Assembly: GCA_016290875.1 (NCBI GenBank)
Contig: JAEEVL010000008.1
Span: 1-64,000, forward strand
Direction of reading: 5' to 3'
From: Ruminococcus sp.
Lineage (GTDB): Bacteria > Bacillota > Clostridia > Oscillospirales > Ruminococcaceae
DNA: 64,000 bases
A model generated the notes under the pieces. That model was not told the DNA's origin. It did no database searches and saw nothing but the letters and a program-made list of their open reading frames with translations. Of the stretch, positions 47,633-56,447 are shown one piece after another; position 1 is the stretch's first letter, and each line of letters starts with the position of its first letter. The position numbers and the translations under genes are program-made.

Positions 47633-47655
47633 AGCCGCTGTATAAGCGGCTTTTA
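47633..47655 (+). terminator. Intrinsic terminator
   Basis: Short stem GCCGCT/AGCGGC (47634-47639 with 47645-47650) followed by TTTTATT. Confidence 0.7.
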
Positions 47656-47744
47656 TTATTGGTGATAAAGCTTTATAATGGTATCTACGTGGATTTTATT
47701 AGGTCAATGGCTGAAAGCATTTGTAAGGGGCATAGAATACAAGA

Positions 47745-47768
47745 AAGCCGCTGTGAAAACAGCGGCTT
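47745..47768 (-). terminator. Terminator of the fusion ligase gene
   Basis: 10-bp stem AAGCCGCTGT/ACAGCGGCTT with a GAAA loop, just past the minus-strand stop at 47781. The U-tract on the minus strand is short (TCTTGTATT). Confidence 0.65.
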
Positions 47769-47780
47769 GTTCTTATTTAA

Positions 47781-50309
47781 TTATGCAGTTACGATACTGT
47801 CAGCCTTGTGGAGTCCGAGCTTTTCTACAGCCTGTTCTCTCATCTTGTACTTGAGTATCTTTCCGGCAGCGTTCATCGGGAAACCGTCAACGAAGTCAAC
47901 GTATCTCGGGCACTTGTGCTTTGCCATTCTGTCGAGACAGAACTGCTTGATCTCGTCCTCGGTAGCTGTTTCGCCTTCCTTGAGGATAATGCACGCCATA
48001 ATTTCTTCGCCGTAGTCCTCGCTTGGAACGCCGATTACCTGAACGTCCTTAACCTTGGGATATGTATAGAGGAAGTCCTCGATCTCCTTGGGGTAGATGT
48101 TCTCGCCGCCGCGGATGATCATATCCTTGATTCGTCCTGTGATCTTGAAGTAGCCGTCCTCTGAACGTCTTCTTGCAAGGTCACCTGTGTGGAGCCAGCC
48201 TTCGCTGTCGATAGCAGCAGCAGTTGCCTCGGGCATCTTGTAGTAGCCCTTCATTATATTGTAGCCTCTTGCAACGAACTCGCCGTCTGTATCGTCAGGG
48301 AGCTCCTCGTTTGTCTCTGGATCAACGATCTTGCATTCAACGCCGAAGATAGGTCCGCCGACAGTATTTACACGCTGCTCGATAGTATCAGTAGTCTTAC
48401 TCATAGTTGTAGCAGGTGAAGCTTCTGTCTGACCGTAGGTAATGCAGATCTCAGACATATGCATCTTGTTGAGAACGTCTTCCATTGTCTTGATAGGACA
48501 GGGAGAGCCAGCCATGATACCGGTACGCATATATGAGAAGTCAGTCTTCTCAAAGTCCTCGTGTCCGAGCATAGCGATGAACATTGTCGGAACACCGTGG
48601 AAGCAGGTTATCTTTTCCTTGTTGATGCAAGCAAGTCCCTTTCTAGGGGAGAAACGTGTGATAGGTGACATTGTTACGCCGTGAGTCATTGAAGCAGTCA
48701 TAGCGAGTACCATTCCAAAACAATGGAACATAGGCACCTGTATCATCATACGGTCAGCAGTTGAGAGATCCATGCAGTCTCCGATAGCCTTACCGTTGTT
48801 TACAACATTGTGGTGTGTGAGCATAACTCCCTTGGGAAATCCGGTAGTACCTGATGTGTACTGCATATTGCAGACATCGTGCATATTGATAGTCTTGCGG
48901 ACGATCTCTACCTCGCTGTAGGGGATATTTTTGGAAAGTGCAACAGCTTCTTCCCATGTGTAGCAGCCGTTGTTCTTTGAGTCGATAGTGATGACATTTC
49001 TGAGGAACGGAAGCTTTGCAGAGCGGAGCTGACCGGGCTGGCAGGTCTCGAGCTCGGGACAGAGTTCCTTGATTATGTCAACATAGTTGATGTTCTTGAT
49101 ACCGTCGATCATAACGAGAGTCATAGTGTCCGACTGGCGGAGGAGATATTCAGCCTCGTGGATACGGTATTCAGTGTTCATAGTAACGAGAACAGCGCCG
49201 ATCTTTGTAGTTGCCCAGAAAGTGATGTACCACTGGGGAACATTGGTTGCCCAAATAGCAACATGGTCGCCCTTCTTTACGCCCATTGAAAGGAGTGCGC
49301 GTGCGAATGTGTCAACATCATCACGGAACTCAGGGTATGTACGTGTATAGTCGAGCTCAGTATAGCGGAAAGCATACTGATTCGGGAACTGATCGCAGAT
49401 ACGGTCGAGGACATCGGGGAAGGTGTAGTTGATGATCTTCTCCTTAGGCCATGGATACTGACCGTCGCCGCGCATATTTGTCTGAAGTGAGTGCTTGTGC
49501 TTTTTCTTGTAGGGAGCCATAAACTCAGCGAACTGAGGTACGACAACGCCTGCATCGCTGAGGTCCTTTGCCCAGCGCTTTACCCATTCGAGGGAGATGT
49601 AGCCGTTGTAGTTGATAGTACCGAGTGCGGCGATCATTTCCTTTACAGGAATATCACCTGAACCCATTATGCGGTATTCAACAGTACCGTCAGGACGCAT
49701 AACGCTGTCCTTTACCTGGATGTACTTTATGTATTCGCCGAGATTAGCGATAGTTGTTTCAGGAGCTTCGCCAGCATAGCGGTAAGGGTGGTGCATATCC
49801 CAGAGAGCAGCGACCTTGCGGCTCGATACCTTATCGAGGAGCTTTGCGAGTCTTGCTGTGTCACTGTAAACGCCGTTTGACTCAACGAGGAGAGTTACAT
49901 TGTATTCCTCAGCTATCGGAACGAGCTTGAGGAGAGCTTCTGCAACGTAATCGTCGTCAACGTCTCCGCCGGGGGCAGGTTCGAGGTCACCGAGAATTCT
50001 TATATATGAAGCATCGAGCTTCTGTGCGAGCTGAGCATAAGCGCGGATCTCTGCTTCTGCTTCGTTGAATTTATCCTTGAATTTAAGGCAGGCGCCGGAT
50101 GAAAGACATGGAATTTCTAGACCTAGGGCCTTTAGTTTTGCAACTGTGTCGGGTAGCTGTGAATCGGTAAAGGGCTTAGCTTTAACGGAGAAAATTTCGT
50201 CACCTAGACCTCTTATCTCGATTCCGTCAAAGTTGAAGTCTTTTGCCATAGAGTAGATGTCCGGCCATGACCAATCAGGGCAGGCAAGAGTTGAAAAACT
50301 GATCTTCAA
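47781..50309 (-). CDS. Fusion of a xylose-isomerase-like TIM barrel and an acyl-CoA ligase
   Basis: The product is 842 residues. Residues 1 to about 275 are a sugar-phosphate isomerase/epimerase-type TIM barrel (AP endonuclease family 2). Candidate metal ligands are kept: Glu in LLVESNGV, Asp/His in ALWDMHHPYR and Glu in ISLEWVKRW. Residues about 290-835 are an ANL ligase with YTSGTTGFPKGV, ITYGQTEASP, LHTGDLARR, IIRGGENIYPKEIE and the C-terminal GKILKYKMRE lysine. The ligase half resembles long- or medium-chain fatty-acyl-CoA synthetases. The two halves could act in sequence on one sugar-acid or hydroxy-acid substrate, but no substrate can be named. It is monocistronic, with promoter at 50358-50386. 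Confidence 0.85.
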   Translation of the reverse strand: MKISFSTLACPDWSWPDIYSMAKDFNFDGIEIRGLGDEIFSVKAKPFTDSQLPDTVAKLKALGLEIPCLSSGACLKFKDKFNEAEAEIRAYAQLAQKLDASYIRILGDLEPAPGGDVDDDYVAEALLKLVPIAEEYNVTLLVESNGVYSDTARLAKLLDKVSSRKVAALWDMHHPYRYAGEAPETTIANLGEYIKYIQVKDSVMRPDGTVEYRIMGSGDIPVKEMIAALGTINYNGYISLEWVKRWAKDLSDAGVVVPQFAEFMAPYKKKHKHSLQTNMRGDGQYPWPKEKIINYTFPDVLDRICDQFPNQYAFRYTELDYTRTYPEFRDDVDTFARALLSMGVKKGDHVAIWATNVPQWYITFWATTKIGAVLVTMNTEYRIHEAEYLLRQSDTMTLVMIDGIKNINYVDIIKELCPELETCQPGQLRSAKLPFLRNVITIDSKNNGCYTWEEAVALSKNIPYSEVEIVRKTINMHDVCNMQYTSGTTGFPKGVMLTHHNVVNNGKAIGDCMDLSTADRMMIQVPMFHCFGMVLAMTASMTHGVTMSPITRFSPRKGLACINKEKITCFHGVPTMFIAMLGHEDFEKTDFSYMRTGIMAGSPCPIKTMEDVLNKMHMSEICITYGQTEASPATTMSKTTDTIEQRVNTVGGPIFGVECKIVDPETNEELPDDTDGEFVARGYNIMKGYYKMPEATAAAIDSEGWLHTGDLARRRSEDGYFKITGRIKDMIIRGGENIYPKEIEDFLYTYPKVKDVQVIGVPSEDYGEEIMACIILKEGETATEDEIKQFCLDRMAKHKCPRYVDFVDGFPMNAAGKILKYKMREQAVEKLGLHKADSIVTA

Positions 50310-50337
50310 AGTCTATCATTCCTTTACATATGAAATA

Positions 50338-50352
50338 TTGTTACAATAACAA
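50338..50352. promoter_or_regulatory. Palindrome TTGTTA-CAA-TAACAA near the start of transcription
   Basis: A perfect 6-bp inverted repeat with a 3-nt centre. It lies at the predicted start of the fusion-gene transcript and could be an operator. Its small size means chance is possible. Confidence 0.3.
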
Positions 50353-50357
50353 ATTAC

Positions 50358-50386
50358 ATTATAACACATTATTTCAAGGATTTCAA
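50358..50386 (-). promoter_or_regulatory. Promoter of the fusion ligase gene
   Basis: On the minus strand TTGAAA, 17-nt spacer, TATAAT with extended -10 (TGT). Confidence 0.7.
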
Positions 50387-50479
50387 GCATAAAAATATAT
50401 TTTTATCAAAAAACACTCACAAGGTCAATATTTATAATTATAATTTGGCTTCGACTATGAAAAAATCATTAAGTCCCTG

Positions 50480-50508
50480 TTGCTATTTCTGATGCTATGT
50501 GTTATAAT
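50480..50508 (+). promoter_or_regulatory. Promoter of the dockerin protease gene
   Basis: TTGCTA (50480-50485), 17-nt spacer, TATAAT (50503-50508). It shares TTGCTATTTCTG and ATGTGTTATAAT with the promoter at 32963. Confidence 0.75.
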
Positions 50509-50542
50509 TACTATACTATTATAATGTATAAGGAGAATGAGT

Positions 50543-53500
50543 ATGCATTTCAAAAAAGCGTTTTCGGCAGCAGCGGCAGCTGTTATGCTTTCTTATAGTT
50601 CTGTACCATATGCTTACAGCTCGGATAAGCTGATAGCAGGCGGATATGAGCATACACACCTCAAAGATTCGCTGCCGGATATGAGCGGTTTTGCATCTGA
50701 CGGAAAGCTCGTTTCGTCCGTGGCATATGATCCGATGGTGCAGACTCAGGTCTCTGCGGCTGAATTTCCGGCTAAGTACGATATGAGAGAATACGGAGCC
50801 GTTTCTTCCATGAAGGATCAGGGCTCGTACGGTACCTGCTGGGCGTATACTTCTGCTGCAAGCGCCGAGTCATCGATAATCGGTTCTGTTCCGGATGTTG
50901 ATCTCTCGGAGATGCATACTGCGTTCTACTCCTTTTACGATCCGTTCAGCGGCGATATAATGGATATGGATGTGCAAGATATCCTTAACAAGGGTGGAAA
51001 CAGCCGTCAGGTCATCAGTCTGTGGGCAAAATGGTGCGGACCGGTAAACGAAGAACGACTGCCTTATGAAGAGAGGGATATATTCCGTGACCGTTTCAGC
51101 GTCACACAGATGCTGACTCAATGTGACTACCATCTGAAAAATGCCTATACTCTCTCTTATAATGATGAAAATTCCAACCGTCAGGCTGTAAACGATCGGA
51201 TAAAACAGTTTGTTATGTCGGGCAATGCGGTGGACTGTAATATCTATCACAGCAATAAGGACACATACGACAGCACGTTCTGCACATCATACTCTCTACG
51301 CACAAAGCGCCTTCAGAACCATGCTGTCACAATAATAGGCTGGGACGACGATATGCCGGCTGAACGCTTTAAGAATTCGCCTGCCGGAAACGGTGCATGG
51401 CTCGTTAAGAACAGCTGGGGAATGGATAACGGCAAGGAAGGCTGTTTCTGGATATCGTACTACGATAATTCGCTGGATGATTTTACTGTTTTTGAGCTAG
51501 CTGACAAGAATGAGCATACATATATTTGTCAGAATGACGTTTATTCGCCGTATTTCAGACTTTCATCAGATAAGGACTCGGACAGTGTATATGCGGCGAA
51601 CGTTTTCCGTGCACCGCAGGATATGAACCTTGATGCTGTTGCGACTTACTTTCTTGTTCCGGAAACCGGCTACGAGGTGAGCGTTTATACCGGTATTACT
51701 TCTGAGGATTTACCTGTTTCCGGTGAGGCTCATACCGGACTTGCTTCGGGAGTCAGTGAACTTACAGGATTTGAAACTATTGAGCTCGATAAGAGCGTTC
51801 CGGTGAAGTCGGGCGAGCTGTTCAGCGTAGTTGTACATTTTACAAATGATAATGTCACTGATCTTGTACCGTCAGAGGGCGGATTTACTGCAAAGTCCAA
51901 AGTAACAGGCAAATATACTGATGTTGACGGCTCTGCTGGCCGTGAGCAGATAGAAGCTTCCTTATCCCATACAAGTTTTATCAGCGCTGACGGCAAGGAA
52001 TGGGAAGACGTACAGGAAGAAAACTACTGTTTAAGCGATGAAGAGAAGAATGAGTTCATCGACGAATTTGAACACGCTTATCTCGACGGACTGTTTCCGG
52101 AGGACGGCAGCATCTACACTGCATCAGTCGAGCTTGTAGACAGTTATAAAGCTTTGTTTGAAAAGTCTGATGTATATACCTGTATCGGAAACATATCCAT
52201 TAAGGCTCTTGGTTCACAGCCGGGAACGGTGGACTTTTCGCATATGTCCGGAGAGGTAGCTCCCGATGAAAAGGTGGAGCTGAGTGCGAAGAACGGCTCA
52301 GCGATAAGATATTCCATGAATGGCGGTGAGTTTATGGACTACACAAAGCCGCTGAAAATAGATTCTGATATGAAGATAAGCGCAACAACGGACGGAGTGC
52401 ATTTCTCGGAGCGAAGCTATTCGCCGGCAAAAGCGCAGTTAAATGCTCTGTACTACTGCGAATACTCTGATAGGAGATACAACTATAAGCAGGCTGTAAA
52501 GACAGGTCCGAACAACTATCTTATAGAAGTCAATGCTGGATATAAAGACATGGTGCTTTATCCTTTCACAGGTGCTGAGATAGCTGACAATGAGTACAGT
52601 ATAGAACCCTACAAGCGCAGCGCGCAGATAGACAAGCAATACGGCGAAAGAACCGTTACTCTGCATCTCGAACAGGATAATCGGCTCAGCAGCGATGTTG
52701 AAGTGAAGATAATTTATGATCCTGTCAATATCTACCTTGATAGTCAGATAGTCAATTTAGGTAGCGGTATTACACTTTACGCTCCTGACGGTTCACAGAT
52801 AGAATCCGGATCTGATATAGGCAAGTTTGCCGGAATGTCACTCATAGCCGATACGCCTGACGGTGAGGTCACTGTAAAAGTTCCTGATAAGCCGGTGATA
52901 CCCGAGCTGAACATTGACTTCCGCGAGGAGACACTCGGTACTATGCCGGATGATATAGCAGACAGTCTTGAATACTCGGTGAACGGATGTGGATTTGTAC
53001 CGGCAGCAAGCAGAATGATAAAAACAGACAGCGGCTGGAAGTTCAAAGTTATGCCATCTGAAAAACTCGAACTGCGTGTCGGGGCTGGCAGCGGAAGATT
53101 TGCGAGTGATATAGTCAGCTATGACATTCCCGATGCTCCTGATGCACCGGAGAAGCTGCCCGCTTTTGAGCGCTGTGAAGATAGCAGTCTCTTGCTTGAA
53201 GACACAGACAGCTTTGAACTTGCTCATTATATAACAGGACATTCTGACTATCCTGAGTACTGGGGATATGATTATTCAGGCGACTACAAGGATACTCTGA
53301 AAAATGCTTACGGAGAAGCTGCGGTTGGTGAAGGTCTTGACCTCTGCTTTGATAAGTGGTCAGATGACGGAAGAACCGATATAGGTGAGTATATGCTGAT
53401 AAGGCGAAAGGCTAGTGACAGCAGTTTTGCTTCAAAGGCTGTCCGTATAAAAGCAGTTGAGAAGGGTGATGTTGACGGAGACGGAATGGTTCTCGCATTT

Positions 53501-53674
53501 GACGCATCACTTCTGCTTCGCCACTATACCGAACTTTCGTCTTCGAGAAAAGGCGCTGTCGAGCCTGAATTAGATTATGCCGCTGATTATGACAGGGACG
53601 GACATATCACAGCGTTTGATGCGAGTGAAGTGCTCAGACTGTACACTCTCAGATCATCGAAGGTGACGGGATGA
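50543..53674 (+). CDS. Secreted papain-like (C1) cysteine protease with dockerin
   Basis: The product is 1043 residues from the ATG at 50543 (AGGAG 7 nt upstream; an ATG two codons earlier is too close to it). A signal peptide (1-~27) and short pro-region precede the C1A catalytic domain: DQGSYGTCWAYTSA (Cys nucleophile near 97), NHAVTIIGW (His) and LVKNSWG (Asn). A lectin-like module common behind C1 domains follows (about 330-470), then a chitobiase-C-like repeat (about 570-640) and other beta modules. The C-terminal dockerin is about 980-1040 (GDVDGDGMVLAFDASLLLRHY and RDGHITAFDASEVLRLY). The active site is complete, so it should cleave protein at the cell surface or in the cellulosome. 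It overlaps the next gene by 4 nt. Confidence 0.85.
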   Translation: MHFKKAFSAAAAAVMLSYSSVPYAYSSDKLIAGGYEHTHLKDSLPDMSGFASDGKLVSSVAYDPMVQTQVSAAEFPAKYDMREYGAVSSMKDQGSYGTCWAYTSAASAESSIIGSVPDVDLSEMHTAFYSFYDPFSGDIMDMDVQDILNKGGNSRQVISLWAKWCGPVNEERLPYEERDIFRDRFSVTQMLTQCDYHLKNAYTLSYNDENSNRQAVNDRIKQFVMSGNAVDCNIYHSNKDTYDSTFCTSYSLRTKRLQNHAVTIIGWDDDMPAERFKNSPAGNGAWLVKNSWGMDNGKEGCFWISYYDNSLDDFTVFELADKNEHTYICQNDVYSPYFRLSSDKDSDSVYAANVFRAPQDMNLDAVATYFLVPETGYEVSVYTGITSEDLPVSGEAHTGLASGVSELTGFETIELDKSVPVKSGELFSVVVHFTNDNVTDLVPSEGGFTAKSKVTGKYTDVDGSAGREQIEASLSHTSFISADGKEWEDVQEENYCLSDEEKNEFIDEFEHAYLDGLFPEDGSIYTASVELVDSYKALFEKSDVYTCIGNISIKALGSQPGTVDFSHMSGEVAPDEKVELSAKNGSAIRYSMNGGEFMDYTKPLKIDSDMKISATTDGVHFSERSYSPAKAQLNALYYCEYSDRRYNYKQAVKTGPNNYLIEVNAGYKDMVLYPFTGAEIADNEYSIEPYKRSAQIDKQYGERTVTLHLEQDNRLSSDVEVKIIYDPVNIYLDSQIVNLGSGITLYAPDGSQIESGSDIGKFAGMSLIADTPDGEVTVKVPDKPVIPELNIDFREETLGTMPDDIADSLEYSVNGCGFVPAASRMIKTDSGWKFKVMPSEKLELRVGAGSGRFASDIVSYDIPDAPDAPEKLPAFERCEDSSLLLEDTDSFELAHYITGHSDYPEYWGYDYSGDYKDTLKNAYGEAAVGEGLDLCFDKWSDDGRTDIGEYMLIRRKASDSSFASKAVRIKAVEKGDVDGDGMVLAFDASLLLRHYTELSSSRKGAVEPELDYAADYDRDGHITAFDASEVLRLYTLRSSKVTG

Positions 53675-54441
53675 AAAACAAACAGACACAGGCTCTGATA
53701 TTAGGAATACTGTTTATGCTGGTCGCTATCGGAGGACTTCTTCTGCATAAGCCGAAAGAAGAGAGAAAAGTAACTTTCACGCCGGTAACGACTGCCGAGG
53801 AGACTTCGGATAATACAACAACGGCAACCCAGACATCGACTGTAACTTTGGTGACTTCTTCTGTGTCAACAGTCAGTATCACTTCGACGACGGAAATGAT
53901 GTCCGAAACCGTAACAGAATTTCTGCTTCTTGATCTGAACAAGGCGTCGGAGGATGAACTGTCTATGCTGAAAGGGATAGGAGAAGTGAAAGCGGCTGCT
54001 ATAATCAGCTACCGGGAGAAACACGGCGGCTTCAGCTATATCGAAGAAATAATGATGGTCGACGGCATAGGACCAGAAACATTTTATGATATAAAGGAGC
54101 ATATATTTGTAGAAAATCCCGTTACAACTGCGGTGACAACAGAACCAGTTACAGAAACTGATACACAGCCGGAAATCGTTACAACTCCTGAGTCAAAATC
54201 AGAAGAAATCGAAACAGAGAGCATCCTGACGCTTGAAGATATTGCTCCGGTGAACATAAATACTGCCGGCAAAGAAGAACTGATGCTTTTGCCAAATATC
54301 GATGAAAAGACCGCAGAGGGCATAATAGAACTGCGCGGCAAGATAGACGGCTACGGAAATGTATATGAGCTCCTATATGTTGATGGAATTTCACAAAAAG
54401 AGCTGTCGGAACTCCTGGAATTTGTAACCATTGGGCAATAG
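53671..54441 (+). CDS. ComEA-like protein with two helix-hairpin-helix modules
   Basis: The product is 256 residues. A single N-terminal membrane anchor (about 8-25) precedes a Thr/Ser-rich linker. The first ComEA-type HhH pair (about 88-150) has DLNKASEDELSMLKGIGEV and GGFSYIEEIMMVDGIG. A second linker and a second pair (about 193-250, VNINTAGKEELMLLPNIDE) follow. ComEA binds DNA outside the membrane during natural transformation and normally has one such module. The ATG overlaps the protease stop (ATGA), so the two are coupled. No ComEC or ComEB gene is adjacent. Confidence 0.85.
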   Translation: MKNKQTQALILGILFMLVAIGGLLLHKPKEERKVTFTPVTTAEETSDNTTTATQTSTVTLVTSSVSTVSITSTTEMMSETVTEFLLLDLNKASEDELSMLKGIGEVKAAAIISYREKHGGFSYIEEIMMVDGIGPETFYDIKEHIFVENPVTTAVTTEPVTETDTQPEIVTTPESKSEEIETESILTLEDIAPVNINTAGKEELMLLPNIDEKTAEGIIELRGKIDGYGNVYELLYVDGISQKELSELLEFVTIGQ

Positions 54442-54867
54442 CAATAAAAGAGAGAGACTTTGATTGTTGAATAAGAGTCAAAATAGCTTTAACCGTTTTG
54501 TAACTTTTGTTTTTTGATGGTGGTAATTGTGTGATTATTAACGAAAATGACTTGTTGAAAGTGTACAGGACGCACAAAAAATATTAAAGAACGATATAAA
54601 GCATTGACTTTGAGTAAAAAATGCTGTATATTTGAAATACAAAAGCAAGCAGTATGTATGGGGGATATTCCGCATACTTCTTGTGAAAAGTTACACAGAC
54701 ATTAGTCTTGGTAATAGCTGCCCTACATGGTCAGCGGCGGGGAACTGATGACAGCAGCGTCGGCACGAGTACATTTGTGTTGATCTGTCGGCAGAGATCC
54801 GTAGATTTATCCATTCATATTATGCTTCCAGCGGAGCGTAATATACATATTTAAGGAGGAAATACCA
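54442..54867. other. Long leader region of the sugar ABC operon
   Basis: 426 bp. The promoter is at 54604-54632, so the RNA leader before the solute-binding gene is about 230 nt. It holds at least three hairpins: AGTATG.../CATACT (about 54650-54677), GATCT/AGATC (54782-54799) and ATTATGC/GCGTAAT (54819-54842). The last ends 12 nt before the ribosome site. I see no riboswitch class I can name. Confidence 0.5.
54604..54632 (+). promoter_or_regulatory. Promoter of the sugar ABC operon
   Basis: TTGACT (54604-54609), 17-nt spacer, TATATT (54627-54632). Confidence 0.65.
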
Positions 54868-56343
54868 ATGAACACACTTAAGAGAACATTAGCATTAGTT
54901 GCTACTCTCGCTATGTCTGCAACAGCTTTCGTAAGCTGCGGTAGCGACGATTCTTCAAGCAGCAGCAAGGCTGCTACAACAGGCGCTGCAACAGAGGCTG
55001 ACACAGCTGCTTCTGAGGCTGGCTCAGGTGAGGCTTCTTCTGAGGCTGCTACATCTGCTGCTCCTTCAGGCCAGGGCAACTCAACAGAGTACGGCGAGAT
55101 CACACTCGGCAAGGGCGGCGATAAGTTTACAATCGTTGCTTGGAACGAAGATGACGTTCCTGCTCTTATCGATCTTTGGGCTAAGAACGGCGGAGACAAG
55201 AGCAAGGCTGACTTCACAGCATTCGGCGTAGGCGGCGGTCAGGCTTCTGAGAAGTATGACGCACTCTTCGATGCTGGCAACGCTCCTGACGTATACTTCT
55301 GTGAGGCTGACTGGGCTCTCAAGTACATCAACGATGATACTAAGACAGCTCCTCTCGAGGCTCTCGGATTCTCAGACGACAACTTCAGAGATGCATATCC
55401 TTACACAGCTGAAATCGGTAGAGCTACTGAGGGCGCTAACGCTGGTAAGATGGTAGGTGCTTCATGGCAGGCAGCTGCAGGCGGATTCGCTTACAGAACA
55501 GACCTTGCTGAGCAGTACCTCGGTGTTAAGACACCCGAAGAGATGCAGGCTAAGATCAATAGCTGGGACAACTTCGTAGCTGCTGCTACAGAAGTTGCTA
55601 ACGCTTCTGATAAGAAGGTTGCTCTTGCTGACTCCGTAGGTGGTATGTGGCAGGTATTCGCTGCTAACAGAACAACTCCTTGGGTTTCTAACGGCAGAGT
55701 TGCATTCGACGCATCTTGCGAGACATTTGCTAAGTATGTAAAGACACTTTGGGACAACGGCGGTGTTACACACAACGGTCAGTGGTCTGATGAGTGGATC
55801 CCTGCTGGTAAGGACGGCTCAGCAATGGGTTACTTCGTATCAACATGGGGCTTCGGTGAGGGCGCATTCCTCGGTCAGGCTTCTTCCGAGTCTTACGGTA
55901 AGTGGGCTGTTGTTCAGGGACCTGCACCTTACTTCTGGGGCGGTACTTGGATCGTTGTTAACCCCAAGACTGACAACGGTGAAGAGGCTCAGAGCTTCAT
56001 TGCTACTGCAACTGTAAATCCTGAGACAATGAGAGAGCTCGCACTCAGCAAGCCTGAGTATGTAAACAACCTCACTGTAATGCAGACAATCGTTGACAAG
56101 GGTGAGTGCCCGAACGAGTGGGTAACAAAGAACCTCGGTGGTCAGAACTACTTCGCAGAGCTCCACGAGAACGCTAAGGCAATCGACCTTAAGGGACTCA
56201 TCACACCTTACGATGCTACAATCAAGAACGCATTCCTCGATGCTGTAACTAAGGAATACTGCGACGGCGGCAAGTCTTATGAGGATACAATCTCCAAGGC
56301 TATGAACGACGTTCTTACAGCTGTTCCTGATCTTGCTAAGTAA
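54868..56343 (+). CDS. Sugar ABC transporter solute-binding lipoprotein
   Basis: The product is 491 residues. The lipoprotein signal ends FVSC (Cys24) and a Ser/Ala/Thr-rich linker (25-70) follows. A family 1 extracellular solute-binding fold (about 75-490, ITLGKGGDKFTIVAWNEDD...) completes it. Codon choice is narrow, as in highly expressed genes. It should capture an oligosaccharide and pass it to the two permeases downstream. In this organism a cellodextrin or manno-oligosaccharide is plausible but not shown. AAGGAGG lies upstream of the ATG. Confidence 0.9.
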   Translation: MNTLKRTLALVATLAMSATAFVSCGSDDSSSSSKAATTGAATEADTAASEAGSGEASSEAATSAAPSGQGNSTEYGEITLGKGGDKFTIVAWNEDDVPALIDLWAKNGGDKSKADFTAFGVGGGQASEKYDALFDAGNAPDVYFCEADWALKYINDDTKTAPLEALGFSDDNFRDAYPYTAEIGRATEGANAGKMVGASWQAAAGGFAYRTDLAEQYLGVKTPEEMQAKINSWDNFVAAATEVANASDKKVALADSVGGMWQVFAANRTTPWVSNGRVAFDASCETFAKYVKTLWDNGGVTHNGQWSDEWIPAGKDGSAMGYFVSTWGFGEGAFLGQASSESYGKWAVVQGPAPYFWGGTWIVVNPKTDNGEEAQSFIATATVNPETMRELALSKPEYVNNLTVMQTIVDKGECPNEWVTKNLGGQNYFAELHENAKAIDLKGLITPYDATIKNAFLDAVTKEYCDGGKSYEDTISKAMNDVLTAVPDLAK

Positions 56344-56370
56344 TTTAATAACAATTTAGCTTAACTTATA

Positions 56371-56408
56371 ATAGTTGCCTATGGGACGAAAGTCCCATGG
56401 GCAGCTAT
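56371..56408 (+). other. Intercistronic hairpin between binding protein and permease
   Basis: 17-bp stem (two G-U pairs) with a GAAA loop: 56371-56387 pairs with 56392-56408. Only a short T-run follows (TTTATAAT). It may stop most transcripts or protect the upstream mRNA, giving more binding protein than permease. Confidence 0.7.
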
Positions 56409-56447
56409 TTATAATCTTTAACTATTCTTAACGAGAGGGTGTGTGCT

